A stretch of DNA of 44,918 nt from Hyphomicrobiales bacterium (GTDB lineage: Bacteria > Pseudomonadota > Alphaproteobacteria > Rhizobiales > Xanthobacteraceae), in the NCBI GenBank assembly GCA_017304555.1, contig JAFKKS010000165.1:7605-52522 (forward strand), in the 5' to 3' direction. A program made the translations under genes and the position numbers. Of this stretch, positions 27,866 to 36,534 are shown piece by piece; within the stretch, counting starts at the first letter, position 1; each line of letters begins with the position of its first letter. The notes under the pieces are model-generated. The model worked only from the letters and a program-made list of their open reading frames with translations, was not told the origin of the DNA and made no database searches.

Positions 27866-28744
27866 ATGCACGCACTGAAGAAGCTTGTCGTCGCGGCTGC
27901 ATTGACGCTGTGTGCGTCATCCGCTTGGGCGCAACCTAACGATCCAGCTAAATCGGGGGTCTTGCGCATCGGCTTTATTCCCGCCGAGGATTCGCGCGCC
28001 ATGGTGCGCCAGTCGCAGGCTATTCTCGACATCGTCGCTAAAGGCACGGGCATGAAGATCGAAGCCTTCGTCGGCTCCGATTACAACGGCACGATCGAGG
28101 CGCTACGCAACGGCCATGTCGACGTGGCGCTGCTTGGACCGTTCTCCTACGTGCTGGCAACGACGCAGGCGCCCGTCGAGGCATTCGCCGTGACGGTGAT
28201 CGCAAAAACGATGCAGCCGAGCTACCGCGCGATCATCATCGCGCGCGAAGACAGTCCGGTGAAATCGTTCGAGACCATCAAGGGCCATACCTTCGCCTTC
28301 GTCGATCCGGGTTCCACCTCCGGCTACATGGTGCCCGCTGCGGCGTTCAAGAAAGCCGGCATCACGCCCGAGAAGGATTTCAAGCAGGTGATGTATTCGG
28401 GCGGGCATGACGCCACAATCGTTGCCGTCGGCGAAGGCAAGGTGAATGCCGGCGCCGTCGCCGATCGCATCTATGAGCGCGGCTGCGCGAAGGGCCTCGC
28501 TGACTGCAGCAAGATCAAGGTCATCTGGAAGTCGGATCAGATCTGGAACGATCCGGTTCTCTACCGCAAGACGCTTCCCGAAGACATCAAGAAGAAGATT
28601 CGCGAAGCATTCTACAGCGTCAAGAACCTTCCGTTCGGTGAAATGGGAACGGTCGCTCGTTTCGATCCGATCACCGACAAGGACTACGATGCCTTGCGCG
28701 AAATCGCCAAGACGCTGAACCTCGATCTGACGAAGATGAAGTGA
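27866..28744 (+). CDS. phnD: Phosphonate ABC transporter substrate-binding protein PhnD
   Basis: This is a 292-residue periplasmic binding protein of the PhnD/phosphate-phosphite-phosphonate family. The signal peptide ends at about residue 22 (SSAWA before QPNDP). Family motifs include LRIGFIPAEDSRAMVRQSQA, the DYNGTIEALRNGHVDVALLG region and FVDPGSTSGYMVPAAAFKKAG, which lines the ligand pocket. GGGGAGG precedes ATG 27866. It delivers phosphonate to the PhnE-PhnC-PhnE complex coded downstream. Its exact ligand among phosphonates cannot be read from the sequence. Confidence 0.92.
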   Translation: MHALKKLVVAAALTLCASSAWAQPNDPAKSGVLRIGFIPAEDSRAMVRQSQAILDIVAKGTGMKIEAFVGSDYNGTIEALRNGHVDVALLGPFSYVLATTQAPVEAFAVTVIAKTMQPSYRAIIIAREDSPVKSFETIKGHTFAFVDPGSTSGYMVPAAAFKKAGITPEKDFKQVMYSGGHDATIVAVGEGKVNAGAVADRIYERGCAKGLADCSKIKVIWKSDQIWNDPVLYRKTLPEDIKKKIREAFYSVKNLPFGEMGTVARFDPITDKDYDALREIAKTLNLDLTKMK

Positions 28745-28758
28745 CGGCCAACCAAAGC

Positions 28759-28787
28759 CGAGGCTGCCGGTTTGACCGGCAGCCTCG
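28759..28787 (+). terminator. Strong 12-bp hairpin between phnD and phnE
   Basis: The arms CGAGGCTGCCGG (28759-28770) and CCGGCAGCCTCG (28776-28787) are perfect complements with a 5-base loop (TTTGA), 14 bases after the phnD stop. No U-tract follows. Such hairpins after binding-protein genes usually protect the upstream message or attenuate downstream genes, giving excess binding protein over permease. Confidence 0.65.
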
Positions 28788-28851
28788 CGTCTTGGATTGC
28801 GTCGTCGCCTGACCCCTTACGTCGTCCGCTGGGAGACATTCCCGGTGGACG

Positions 28852-29694
28852 ATGCGGCCCCGTCAAACGAGAGTCGCCGTGTCCCTTGACGTGCAGAGGC
28901 AAACCCAGTCGCTCCTTGATGAGCTTGCGGCGCGGCAGCGCTGGCATTTTCACCATATCCTCATCGTCGCATTGATTATCGCGTTCCTGGTCTGGTGCGC
29001 CAACGGCGTCGATCTGCGGCCGCGCGAGACGTTCAGCGCGGTGCCGGTGATCGCCGACTATTTCGGACGCATGTGGCCGCCCAAATGGAGCTTCTTCTCC
29101 GAGATTTGGAAGCCGGCGATCGAGACGCTGTATGTCGCGCTATGGGGCAACGTGCTGGCGACGATCGTCGGTGTGCCCCTCGGCCTGCTCGCGGCGAGCC
29201 ACGTCTCGTCGTCGCGCATCGTGCGCAGCAGCGCGATGGGGATCCTCAATGTCTTCCGCAGCATTTCGGAACTGATCTGGGCGATCCTGTTTGTGGCTGC
29301 GGTTGGCCTCGGTCCGTTTCCGGGCGCGCTCGCGCTCGGCATGAACTACGGCGGCATTCTCGGTCGGCTCTATGCCGAAGCTATCGAGAACGTCGACAAG
29401 GGGCCGATCGAGGCCATGGAGGCCACCGGCGCGAGCAAACTTCAAGTCATCATGTTCGCGATCATCCCGCAGGTCTTGCCGCAATTCGTCTCGTACAATC
29501 TCTACTGGTTCGAAGTCGGCGTGCGCTCGGCAACCGTCCTCGGCATGGTTGGCGCTGGCGGCATCGGCTTCGAGCTCATCACCGCCATTCGCCTGTTCGA
29601 ATGGCGCGAGGTTGGGCTCATTCTGCTTTTCATTCTCGCCATGGTCACCGTCATCGACCTCGCCTCGACTTATATCCGCAGCCGCATGTACTAG
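28852..29694 (+). CDS. phnE: Phosphonate ABC transporter permease PhnE (first copy)
   Basis: This is a 280-residue inner-membrane permease of the PhnE family with about six helices. The EAA-loop is recognisable (ENVDKGPIEAMEATGASKLQ) and the family motif SATVLGMVGAGGIGFEL is present near the C-terminus. The start is uncertain: ATG 28852 or GTG 28879 are both possible and neither has a strong ribosome-binding site. It pairs with the second PhnE gene at 30508, forming a heterodimeric channel with PhnC as ATPase. Confidence 0.88.
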   Translation: MRPRQTRVAVSLDVQRQTQSLLDELAARQRWHFHHILIVALIIAFLVWCANGVDLRPRETFSAVPVIADYFGRMWPPKWSFFSEIWKPAIETLYVALWGNVLATIVGVPLGLLAASHVSSSRIVRSSAMGILNVFRSISELIWAILFVAAVGLGPFPGALALGMNYGGILGRLYAEAIENVDKGPIEAMEATGASKLQVIMFAIIPQVLPQFVSYNLYWFEVGVRSATVLGMVGAGGIGFELITAIRLFEWREVGLILLFILAMVTVIDLASTYIRSRMY

Positions 29695-29713
29695 CCGCAG
29701 GTCTGGAACACTC

Positions 29714-30508
29714 ATGCTCATGCCAAACGCGCAAAACACCACGACGATGCTTTCGGTGCGAGGACTCACCAAAAGCTACGGCGGCACCATCCATGCGCTG
29801 CGCGGGATCGATATGGAGGTCAAGAAAGGCGAGTTCCTCGTCATTCTCGGGCCGAGCGGTGCCGGCAAGTCGACGTTGCTGCGCTGTCTCAATCGCCTCG
29901 TCGAACCGACCGAAGGGCAGATCTTCCACAATGACGTGCAGATCACCGGCAATCGCCGCAATCTGCGCGCCGTCCGCCGCGACTTCGGAATGGTGTTCCA
30001 GCAATTTAACCTGGTGCGCCGCCTCTCGGTGCTCACGAACGTGCTCACCGGTCGTCTTGCCTATCGCAGCAGTTGGCGCAGCCTGTTCTACAATTTTCCT
30101 CAGGAGGACAAACGCATCGCCATCGAGTGTCTTGCGCGCGTCAACATGGATCACAAGGCTTTCCAGCGGGCCGACACGCTCAGCGGCGGCGAGCAGCAAC
30201 GCGTCGCTATTGCCCGGGCGCTGGCGCAGCAACCGACGGTCATCCTGGCGGACGAGCCGGTGGCGAGTCTCGATCCGAAAATTGCGCGGCAGGTGCTCAC
30301 TTATCTGCGCGAAGTCGCGCATGAGCTCGGCATCACCGTGCTGTGCAATCTTCATCAGGTCGAATACACGCGCGAATATGCCGAACGGATTGTCGGCATG
30401 AGCAAGGGCCGCATCGTGTTCGATGGGACCGGTGCGGAACTCACGGACGACGTCATCCACCGCATCTACTACCGTGACCCCGACGAGGAAACGGCGGAGG
30501 AGAAGTGA
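29714..30508 (+). CDS. phnC: Phosphonate ABC transporter ATP-binding protein PhnC
   Basis: This is a 264-residue ABC ATPase. Walker A is GPSGAGKST (46-54), the Q-loop [20 protein letters not shown] is the usual PhnC form, the signature is [15 protein letters not shown], and Walker B is [13 protein letters not shown]. It starts at ATG 29714, with an alternative in-frame ATG at 29720. It is 20 bases after the first phnE and overlaps the second phnE by one base. The [10 protein letters not shown] wording is typical of phosphonate importers rather than amino-acid ones. Confidence 0.93.
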   Translation: MLMPNAQNTTTMLSVRGLTKSYGGTIHALRGIDMEVKKGEFLVILGPSGAGKSTLLRCLNRLVEPTEGQIFHNDVQITGNRRNLRAVRRDFGMVFQQFNLVRRLSVLTNVLTGRLAYRSSWRSLFYNFPQEDKRIAIECLARVNMDHKAFQRADTLSGGEQQRVAIARALAQQPTVILADEPVASLDPKIARQVLTYLREVAHELGITVLCNLHQVEYTREYAERIVGMSKGRIVFDGTGAELTDDVIHRIYYRDPDEETAEEK

Positions 30509-31329
30509 TGACCGCGGTCTCGTTCGAAACGGCGGTCTCCGCGGGGCTTGCGCGCGAAGCGCAAGTGCGGCACCGGCGTTACATCAAGCAGGCGGTGTGG
30601 GGCGCCATTGCGATTGCCGTCCTTTGGTATGCCGCGCACCAGATCAAATTCAGCCCGTATGCAGTGGCCGCGGGCGTCCCCTTCATGTGGGATTTTCTCA
30701 CGCGGCTGTTCCCGCCCGATCTCTCTTATATGTCCGTGCTTGGGTCCGCGACGATCGAAACCATACAGATTGCGATCTGGGGTACGCTCCTCGCCATCAT
30801 TCTCTCGATACCTTTTTCGCTCTTGGGGGCGCGGAACACGACGCCGCACATCATCGTGTTTCACGCCACCCGTGTCTTTCTGAACGCCCTGCGTGCCATC
30901 AACGAGCTCGTCTTCGCCCTTATTTTTGTCAGCGCCGTCGGTCTAGGCCCGTTCGCCGGCGTCCTCGCGATCGCACTTCATGCGACCGGCATGCTTGCGA
31001 AATTCGTCGCGGAGGAGATCGAAAGCGTCGACAAGGGGCAGATCGAGGCGCAGCTTTCCACCGGCGCATCGCGCATGCAGGTGATCCTGTTCGGAGTCAT
31101 TCCTCAGGTCATCCCATCCTTCGTCGGATATTCGATCTATCGTCTGGACGTATCCATCCGTTCTGCAACGGTCCTTGGGTTGGTGGGTGCAGGCGGTCTC
31201 GGATTCTCTCTTATCCAGACGATGAAGCTCTTCAAATATCATCAGACCGCGACCTGCATCCTCGTGATCTTTCTGCTTGTCCTTGTGTCGGACTGGATTT
31301 GCGGGAAGCTGCGACGCAAGGTCATTTGA
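30508..31329 (+). CDS. phnE: Phosphonate ABC transporter permease PhnE (second copy)
   Basis: This is a 273-residue permease of the same family as the first PhnE but clearly diverged. It has about six helices, the EAA-loop (ESVDKGQIEAQLSTGASRMQ) and the C-terminal SATVLGLVGAGGLGFSL motif. ATG 30508 shares one base with the phnC stop (TGATG). Two PhnE genes flanking PhnC is a common layout in rhizobia and implies a heterodimer. Confidence 0.9.
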   Translation: MTAVSFETAVSAGLAREAQVRHRRYIKQAVWGAIAIAVLWYAAHQIKFSPYAVAAGVPFMWDFLTRLFPPDLSYMSVLGSATIETIQIAIWGTLLAIILSIPFSLLGARNTTPHIIVFHATRVFLNALRAINELVFALIFVSAVGLGPFAGVLAIALHATGMLAKFVAEEIESVDKGQIEAQLSTGASRMQVILFGVIPQVIPSFVGYSIYRLDVSIRSATVLGLVGAGGLGFSLIQTMKLFKYHQTATCILVIFLLVLVSDWICGKLRRKVI

Positions 31330-31394
31330 GGTGACGGCCGGCGCGTGCGAAAGTTGCGCGGGGGCTGGCGTCGGCTGAGACTAGTGAGGTTCCT

Positions 31395-32069
31395 ATGCGC
31401 GCGCGTTTCGTTGCCGTCCTCGGTGCCGTACTTCTTCTGGCCGCCTGCGGTGACGATGCGAAGAAGGCGGCGGAGCATCTCGCCGCCGGCCAGGCACTGC
31501 TCGACAAGGGCCAATACGACAAGGCCTTGCCTGAGTTGCAGCAGGCCGTGGAGTTGGACAAGCAATCGATTCCGGCTCAAGTCGCTCTTGGAAACGCCTA
31601 TCGCGGCTTGAAAAGATACGATGACGCGCTGGATACCTTTCGCGCGGCAAAGAAGATCGACCGCTATGTCGTCAGTCCGCATATTGCCAGCGCTCTTACC
31701 CGTGTGGAGACGGGCCAGATCGACATGGCTGTCGACGAGCTCAATCATGTGATCGAGCTCGAGCCGCAAAACCTGCGCGCCAAGATACTGCTGGGGCGCG
31801 TCTCGATGATGCCGCATCGGCTTCCCGACGGCACTGTCGGCGTTTCGGAAGCTGGACTGGAACGCGCCATCATGAATCTTGAAGGGGCGGTCCAAAGCGA
31901 GCCGAAGAACGTCGAGGCGCAGCGCGAGCTGGCGACGGCTTACGAAAAAGCCGGCAAGACGGATCTTGCGAAAAAGACGTGGACGACGGTCCAGGCCCTG
32001 GCGAAGGGCGCGCCTACGAACGCCAAGGCGGCGCAGCAGGCCGAAGAGGCTCTTACGCGGTTGAAATAG
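31395..32069 (+). CDS. TPR-repeat lipoprotein
   Basis: This is a 224-residue secreted lipoprotein. The signal peptide with lipobox LAAC puts the acylated cysteine at residue 18. Five or so tetratricopeptide units follow (AGQALLDKGQYDKALPELQQ, LGNAYRGLKRYDDALDTFRA, and similar), ending in a lysine-rich tail. GTGAGG lies upstream of ATG 31395. It begins 65 bases after the second phnE gene on the same strand, so it may be the last gene of the phosphonate operon. TPR lipoproteins are not a usual part of these operons, and its role here is unknown. Confidence 0.75.
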   Translation: MRARFVAVLGAVLLLAACGDDAKKAAEHLAAGQALLDKGQYDKALPELQQAVELDKQSIPAQVALGNAYRGLKRYDDALDTFRAAKKIDRYVVSPHIASALTRVETGQIDMAVDELNHVIELEPQNLRAKILLGRVSMMPHRLPDGTVGVSEAGLERAIMNLEGAVQSEPKNVEAQRELATAYEKAGKTDLAKKTWTTVQALAKGAPTNAKAAQQAEEALTRLK

Positions 32070-32191
32070 CCGATGAGGGCCGGCTGCGATGCTTCCCCTG
32101 TTAACCTCTTACGGCGATTGGCTTGCATAGCCGCTGGCCGAATGAGCACTTGGTAATTTTCGGCGGAGTGCACCGCGCACTCTGATCCAGA

Positions 32192-32217
32192 CCAGCGCCG
32201 CGCCTCTGGAGCGCTGG
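32192..32217 (+). terminator. Possible hairpin after the TPR lipoprotein gene
   Basis: A 7-bp stem, CCAGCGC (32192-32198) and GCGCTGG (32211-32217), with a 12-base loop lies in the 228-base gap before the next regulator. There is no T-run directly after it. Confidence 0.25.
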
Positions 32218-32297
32218 CGCCTGCCTTTGCTTCAAGCGAGCGATTTTTGGCATACTGACCTCTACAGCGGCCGCCGACACGGTGTGAGAAGCCTCTC

Positions 32298-33200
32298 GTG
32301 AACATGCTTTATCTCGTGGCGTTTCGAGCCGTCATGCTGACCGGAACGGTCAGCGCGGCAGCCGAGCTTATGGGGCGCAGCCAACCTGCGGTCAGTCGTC
32401 TGCTCGACAAGCTCGAGGACGAGTTGGGAGTGACGCTGTTCGAGCGGCGGCGGGGGCGGGTTAATCCGACGCCGGTGGCGCATCTGTTGCTCGACGAGGT
32501 CGAGCGCGCTTTCGCCTCGCTGGACTCGCTGAAAGGTTTCGCGCGGCGGATTGCGGAAGGCGAGAGCAGCCGTATCGCGACGGCCGTTATGCCGGCGCTC
32601 GGCATCAGCTTCATCCCTCAGCTCTTGGCTGCCTTTCGGCGTGAGTGGCCCCACACGAAGGTGCTGCTCAATGTGCGGCTATCGGTGAAGATCGAAGAAT
32701 GGGCGGCGGCGCAGCAGATCGATTTCGGCATGGCGGAGGCCCCGCTCAGACGCTCCGGCTTCAGCACGACGATGTTCAGCGATGCGCCGTATATCGCGGC
32801 GATCCCGCGGCACCATCCCTTGGCCGATCGGGCGCGCATCGGTCCGGCCGATTTGCAGGGAACGCCGTTCATCGCGTGGGCTTCGTTCACGGCGGCCGGG
32901 CAACTCGTGGCGCAGGCGTTCCGCTCGAGCGGCGTCAAGTACGACGCTGATTTCGAGACGACTGTCTCGGCCACGGCTTATGAGATGGTCAAGCAAGACA
33001 TCGGCATCGCGCTGATCGATCCTTACACCGCAGTGACCCAACTCGATAAGCGCGTCAGGCTTGTCCCCTTCGCTCCGGTCATTCCTTTCAACGTTGCCGT
33101 ACTGCGGCCTGAATCGCGCCCCGCCAACCGCGCTGTCGATGCTCTCCTCGACCTGATGGCGACGGAACGAGACAGAATCCTGGCGGCGCTCCCGCGCTGA
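32298..33200 (+). CDS. LysR-family transcriptional regulator
   Basis: This is a 300-residue LysR-type regulator. The HTH lies at residues 5-62 (FRAVMLTGTVSAAAELMGRS, QPAVSRLLDKLEDELG, LFERRRGR). The effector domain covers about 90-290. GTG 32298 is the first start; an ATG two codons later is equally possible. It lies upstream of and on the same strand as the GlpD-like flavoprotein and importer genes, with 101 bases between. The HTH and effector sequence resemble regulators of amino-acid or opine uptake (OccR/NocR-like), which suits an amino-acid-type ABC importer. Its ligand is unknown. Confidence 0.87.
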   Translation: MNMLYLVAFRAVMLTGTVSAAAELMGRSQPAVSRLLDKLEDELGVTLFERRRGRVNPTPVAHLLLDEVERAFASLDSLKGFARRIAEGESSRIATAVMPALGISFIPQLLAAFRREWPHTKVLLNVRLSVKIEEWAAAQQIDFGMAEAPLRRSGFSTTMFSDAPYIAAIPRHHPLADRARIGPADLQGTPFIAWASFTAAGQLVAQAFRSSGVKYDADFETTVSATAYEMVKQDIGIALIDPYTAVTQLDKRVRLVPFAPVIPFNVAVLRPESRPANRAVDALLDLMATERDRILAALPR

Positions 33201-33301
33201 TCGCGCAATATACGTTTCTTGCATAACGATCGCCGATGTTTTCATTTTGAGCATTTCTGCATCGGCGCTTAACTCAATGGATTGCGGCCATTGAGAGCGT
33301 G

Positions 33302-34900
33302 ATGAATATCAGTCTCAAGCCTTCGACCACCTCGGCAGGCCTCTACGACGTCATCGTCATTGGCGGCGGGGTCAACGGCACAAGTGCAGCGCGCGAGCTT
33401 TCCGCCGCCGGCTATGCCGTCCTGCTTGCCGAGCAGGCTGATTTTGCGAACGGCGCCTCCGGCCGGTCCTCGCGCATCCTCCATTGCGGTTTGCGTTATT
33501 TCGAGACGCGCCATCCGGTGCGGACTTTTGCGTTCTCGCCGCGTAAATTTCTCGGTGCGGCGCGGATGGCGAAGGCCGCGATGGAAGCGCGCGCCGAACT
33601 GGTCGACCTCCAGCCAGAACGCTGCAAGCCGTTCACGATGTGCTTTCCTCTCTACCGCGATGGAGATGTGCGCGGCTGGCATCTCGATCTCGGCTTCGCG
33701 CTTTTGAAGCGGATGGGTCCGGCCACCCCGCCGCTCGACTACGCGAGACGAACGGCGGAGTTCGACCGCGCGTTGCCTTTTGCGACCGATCTTCGCGACC
33801 GGAGCGATTTGCAATCGATCGCGACCTATCGCGAATACATCATGGACTGGCCGGACCGCTTCTGCGTCGAGGCCGCGCTAGCGGCGGAGCGCCATGGCGC
33901 GGACGTCCGCTTGTTCACCGAGGCGAGGCTCGGTCAACGGTCGTCGAACGGCGCTTGGACTGTCACACTTGTCGACAAGCGCAGCCATCAAGTCGAAACG
34001 GTGCAGGCGCCGATCGTCCTCAACATGGCGGGGACGTGGATCGATCAAATAATCGGAAGGGGGAAGGGCGACGCAAGTCCTCCTTTGGTGCTTGGCACGA
34101 AAGGCGCACACATCGTCGTGCGGTTGCCGGATCGATATCGCGGTTTCGGATTGGCGACGCTGCATCGCGGCGGCATGCCGTTCTACTGCCTGCCGCTCGA
34201 CGATGACTTATTTTACTTCGGCCCGACCGAAACGCGCTACGATGGCGACGCGACAGGCCTTGTCACGACCGACGACGACATCGCGTTTCTGTTGGCCGAA
34301 GCGAATTTCCTTCTGCCGGGCCTCGGGCTTGGTCGCAAGAATGTGGAGTTCGCGTGGAGTGGAGTTCGTCCGCTGACCTATGATCGGGACCTCCCGATGG
34401 GGCGCAGGACGCGTGAAGTTCACGATCTCTCGGGCCGAGGAATGCCCGGCGTCTTTGCGATGACGGCCGGTCCGGTGATGTCTCACCGCAGCGCCGGCCG
34501 CGACATCCTGGGCGTTGTCTCGCGCGTTCTGCCGCCACCGACGCGCGGCATAAAATCCGCTCCGGCCGAGGCTTGCTCTATCGTCGATTCTTCGTCGTTC
34601 GACGCAGTCTGCCGCCACGCTGTTGCCGTCGAGCACGCCCGCGACCTCAAGGGCATCCTCTACACCCGCACCGGTCGCGGTTGGGGGCGCTATCTCGATC
34701 GCGAAACGGTCGAGCACGCCGCCGCCAGCGTTGCCGATCTGCTGGACTGGTCCTCGGCGCAGGTCGCCGAGGAAGTGTCTGATTTCTTGCACTATCAGGA
34801 GACGGTGCATCGCGCCGTGCCGTCGCCTGCGATTTCTGATCGGGTCAATCAAGCGAAGAAAATGGGAGAGGGAGACAAATGGACTTTGCACACACACTGA
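33302..34900 (+). CDS. FAD-dependent oxidoreductase, glycerol-3-phosphate dehydrogenase (GlpD) family
   Basis: This is a 532-residue flavoprotein. The N-terminal FAD motif VIVIGGGVNGTSAARELSAA is at about residues 18-37, followed by the family GRSSRILHCGLRYFE stretch. A C-terminal domain (about 430-525) matches the GlpD C-terminal fold (GILYTRTGRGWGRYLDRETV). The protein differs from true GlpD at many positions and its operon has no glycerol genes. Instead it overlaps by 22 bases the start of an amino-acid-type ABC importer. It probably oxidises an amine or polyol taken up by that importer. GTG 33299 is an alternative start. Confidence 0.78.
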   Translation: MNISLKPSTTSAGLYDVIVIGGGVNGTSAARELSAAGYAVLLAEQADFANGASGRSSRILHCGLRYFETRHPVRTFAFSPRKFLGAARMAKAAMEARAELVDLQPERCKPFTMCFPLYRDGDVRGWHLDLGFALLKRMGPATPPLDYARRTAEFDRALPFATDLRDRSDLQSIATYREYIMDWPDRFCVEAALAAERHGADVRLFTEARLGQRSSNGAWTVTLVDKRSHQVETVQAPIVLNMAGTWIDQIIGRGKGDASPPLVLGTKGAHIVVRLPDRYRGFGLATLHRGGMPFYCLPLDDDLFYFGPTETRYDGDATGLVTTDDDIAFLLAEANFLLPGLGLGRKNVEFAWSGVRPLTYDRDLPMGRRTREVHDLSGRGMPGVFAMTAGPVMSHRSAGRDILGVVSRVLPPPTRGIKSAPAEACSIVDSSSFDAVCRHAVAVEHARDLKGILYTRTGRGWGRYLDRETVEHAAASVADLLDWSSAQVAEEVSDFLHYQETVHRAVPSPAISDRVNQAKKMGEGDKWTLHTH

Positions 34901-35739
34901 AGCATGCCGCCTTGACGGCGACGCTCGCCTTCGCGGTTGCCGCGCCGTCCTTCACCGCAGCCCAAGCTGCCGATAACAAGCTCAAGGAAATCCTTGACCG
35001 TGGCACCGTGCGGGTTGGCGTGCAGGGCGCATTCAAGCCGTGGTCGTTTCCGGCGCCTGACGGAACGATGCAGGGCATCGAAGTCGACCTCGGCAAGAGC
35101 GTCGCCGATGCGCTCGGCGTCAAATTCGAGCCGGTGATCATCACCTCCGCCAACCGCATGCAATTCCTGCAGCAAGGCAAGATCGATCTGATCATCGGCG
35201 GAATGTACGACACGGCGGAGCGGCGCAAGATCGTCGGGATGATCGAGCCGGCTTACTGGACCTCCGGCCCCACGCTCATGGCCAAGAAGGGCGTCATCAA
35301 GAGTTGGAAGGACATCGCCAACAAGCCGGTGTGTGGCAAGCAGGGAAATTATTACAACAAGCAGGTCGAGACGGAGCTGCACGCCAACCTTGTCTCGTTC
35401 ACCGGCAATACGGAAGCGAAGGAGGCTTTGCGCGCCGGCAAGTGTATCGCCTGGCTCTATGACGATGTGAGCATCATGGCGGATCTCACGCTTCCCGAAT
35501 GGAAGGACTACGAGATGCCGGTGCCCGTTCTTTACAACAATCCCTGGGCGGCGGCTGTGCCGATCGAGGATGTGGACAAGGGATGGGGCGCGTTCATGGC
35601 GGGCATGGCCTATCGCTGGCAGGCCGATGGCAAGCTGCTCGAGCTTGCGAAGAAATGGAACGTCAAGCCGTCCGACTGGTTCACGCAGATGCATGACAAG
35701 TTGCACTGGGACACGACGTATCTCAACCCGAAGAAATGA
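34879..35739 (+). CDS. Polar amino-acid-type ABC transporter substrate-binding protein
   Basis: This is a 286-residue periplasmic binding protein (SBP_bac_3 fold). The signal peptide ends near residue 30 (FTAAQA before ADNK). The domain opens with the usual ILDRGTVRVGVQGAFKPWSF and contains DLIIGGMYDTAERRKIVGMI. GGAGAGGGAG precedes ATG 34879, which lies inside the end of the flavoprotein gene. It differs from PhnD in fold family. The ligand may be an amino acid, opine or zwitterionic amine. Confidence 0.88.
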   Translation: MDFAHTLKHAALTATLAFAVAAPSFTAAQAADNKLKEILDRGTVRVGVQGAFKPWSFPAPDGTMQGIEVDLGKSVADALGVKFEPVIITSANRMQFLQQGKIDLIIGGMYDTAERRKIVGMIEPAYWTSGPTLMAKKGVIKSWKDIANKPVCGKQGNYYNKQVETELHANLVSFTGNTEAKEALRAGKCIAWLYDDVSIMADLTLPEWKDYEMPVPVLYNNPWAAAVPIEDVDKGWGAFMAGMAYRWQADGKLLELAKKWNVKPSDWFTQMHDKLHWDTTYLNPKK

Positions 35740-35787
35740 GCAGCGGTACGCTGTTCGTGAGTCCGTTGAACCTTTCGGCGGCTGGCG

Positions 35788-36534
35788 ATGTTTGAACTGA
35801 TCGCCCCGTTCTTTCGGCATCTCTACGAGAGAACGGGGCTCAATTTCATTGTGTTCTATGACCCGCACGAGTTCGGGCGGTTCGTCGCGGGCATCAGCAT
35901 ATCGCTCCAGCTCATCTTCTGGTCGCTGCTGCTGTCGCTCGTGATCGGTGTGGTCGGAGCTTGGACGCAAAGATCGCAATCCGCGATCTGGAGAGGCTGC
36001 GTGCACGCCTACATCCAGGCGTTCCGCAACACGCCGCCCATGATCCAGCTTCTGTTCTTCTATTTCGCGCTCGGCGCCTTCACGCCCAGCGTCGATATGG
36101 GCGGCTATACGCAGCCGATCATCTCGTCATTCGTCTGGGCGGTGATTTCGTTCGGCATATTCGGCGGAGCGTTCAACGTCGAAATCTTCCGCGCCGGGCT
36201 CGACGCGGTTCCGGAATCGACCCTTGAGGCGGCCGAAAGTCTCTGCTTCTCGAGGTGGCAGACCTATACCAACGTCACCTTGCCGTTGGCCTTCCGTATC
36301 AGTCTGCCGGCGCTGACGAACAACCTCGTCAGCTTGGCCAAGACCACATCCCTTGCCTACGTCATCGCGGTGCCGGAGATGACTTATGTGTTGAACCAAG
36401 TGTGGTCCGACAACATCAACGTCCCCGAGATGATGCTGTTGCTCTTCTTGTACTACGTTCTCGTCGTCACGCTGTTGGCAACCGCGCTTCACGCGCTCGA
36501 GCGCAGGCTCGTCCTGCCGGGATACGGCCAATGA
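35788..36534 (+). CDS. Amino-acid ABC transporter permease (HisM/GltJ type)
   Basis: This is a 248-residue inner-membrane permease with about five helices. The N-terminal HisM-type region ISISLQLIFWSLLLSLVIGV and the AFRNTPPMIQLLFFYFALG motif are present, and the EAA loop is seen as ESTLEAAESLCFSRWQTYTN. ATG 35788 lies 48 bases after the binding-protein stop. Its stop overlaps the next permease by 4 bp (ATGA). Confidence 0.9.
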   Translation: MFELIAPFFRHLYERTGLNFIVFYDPHEFGRFVAGISISLQLIFWSLLLSLVIGVVGAWTQRSQSAIWRGCVHAYIQAFRNTPPMIQLLFFYFALGAFTPSVDMGGYTQPIISSFVWAVISFGIFGGAFNVEIFRAGLDAVPESTLEAAESLCFSRWQTYTNVTLPLAFRISLPALTNNLVSLAKTTSLAYVIAVPEMTYVLNQVWSDNINVPEMMLLLFLYYVLVVTLLATALHALERRLVLPGYGQ

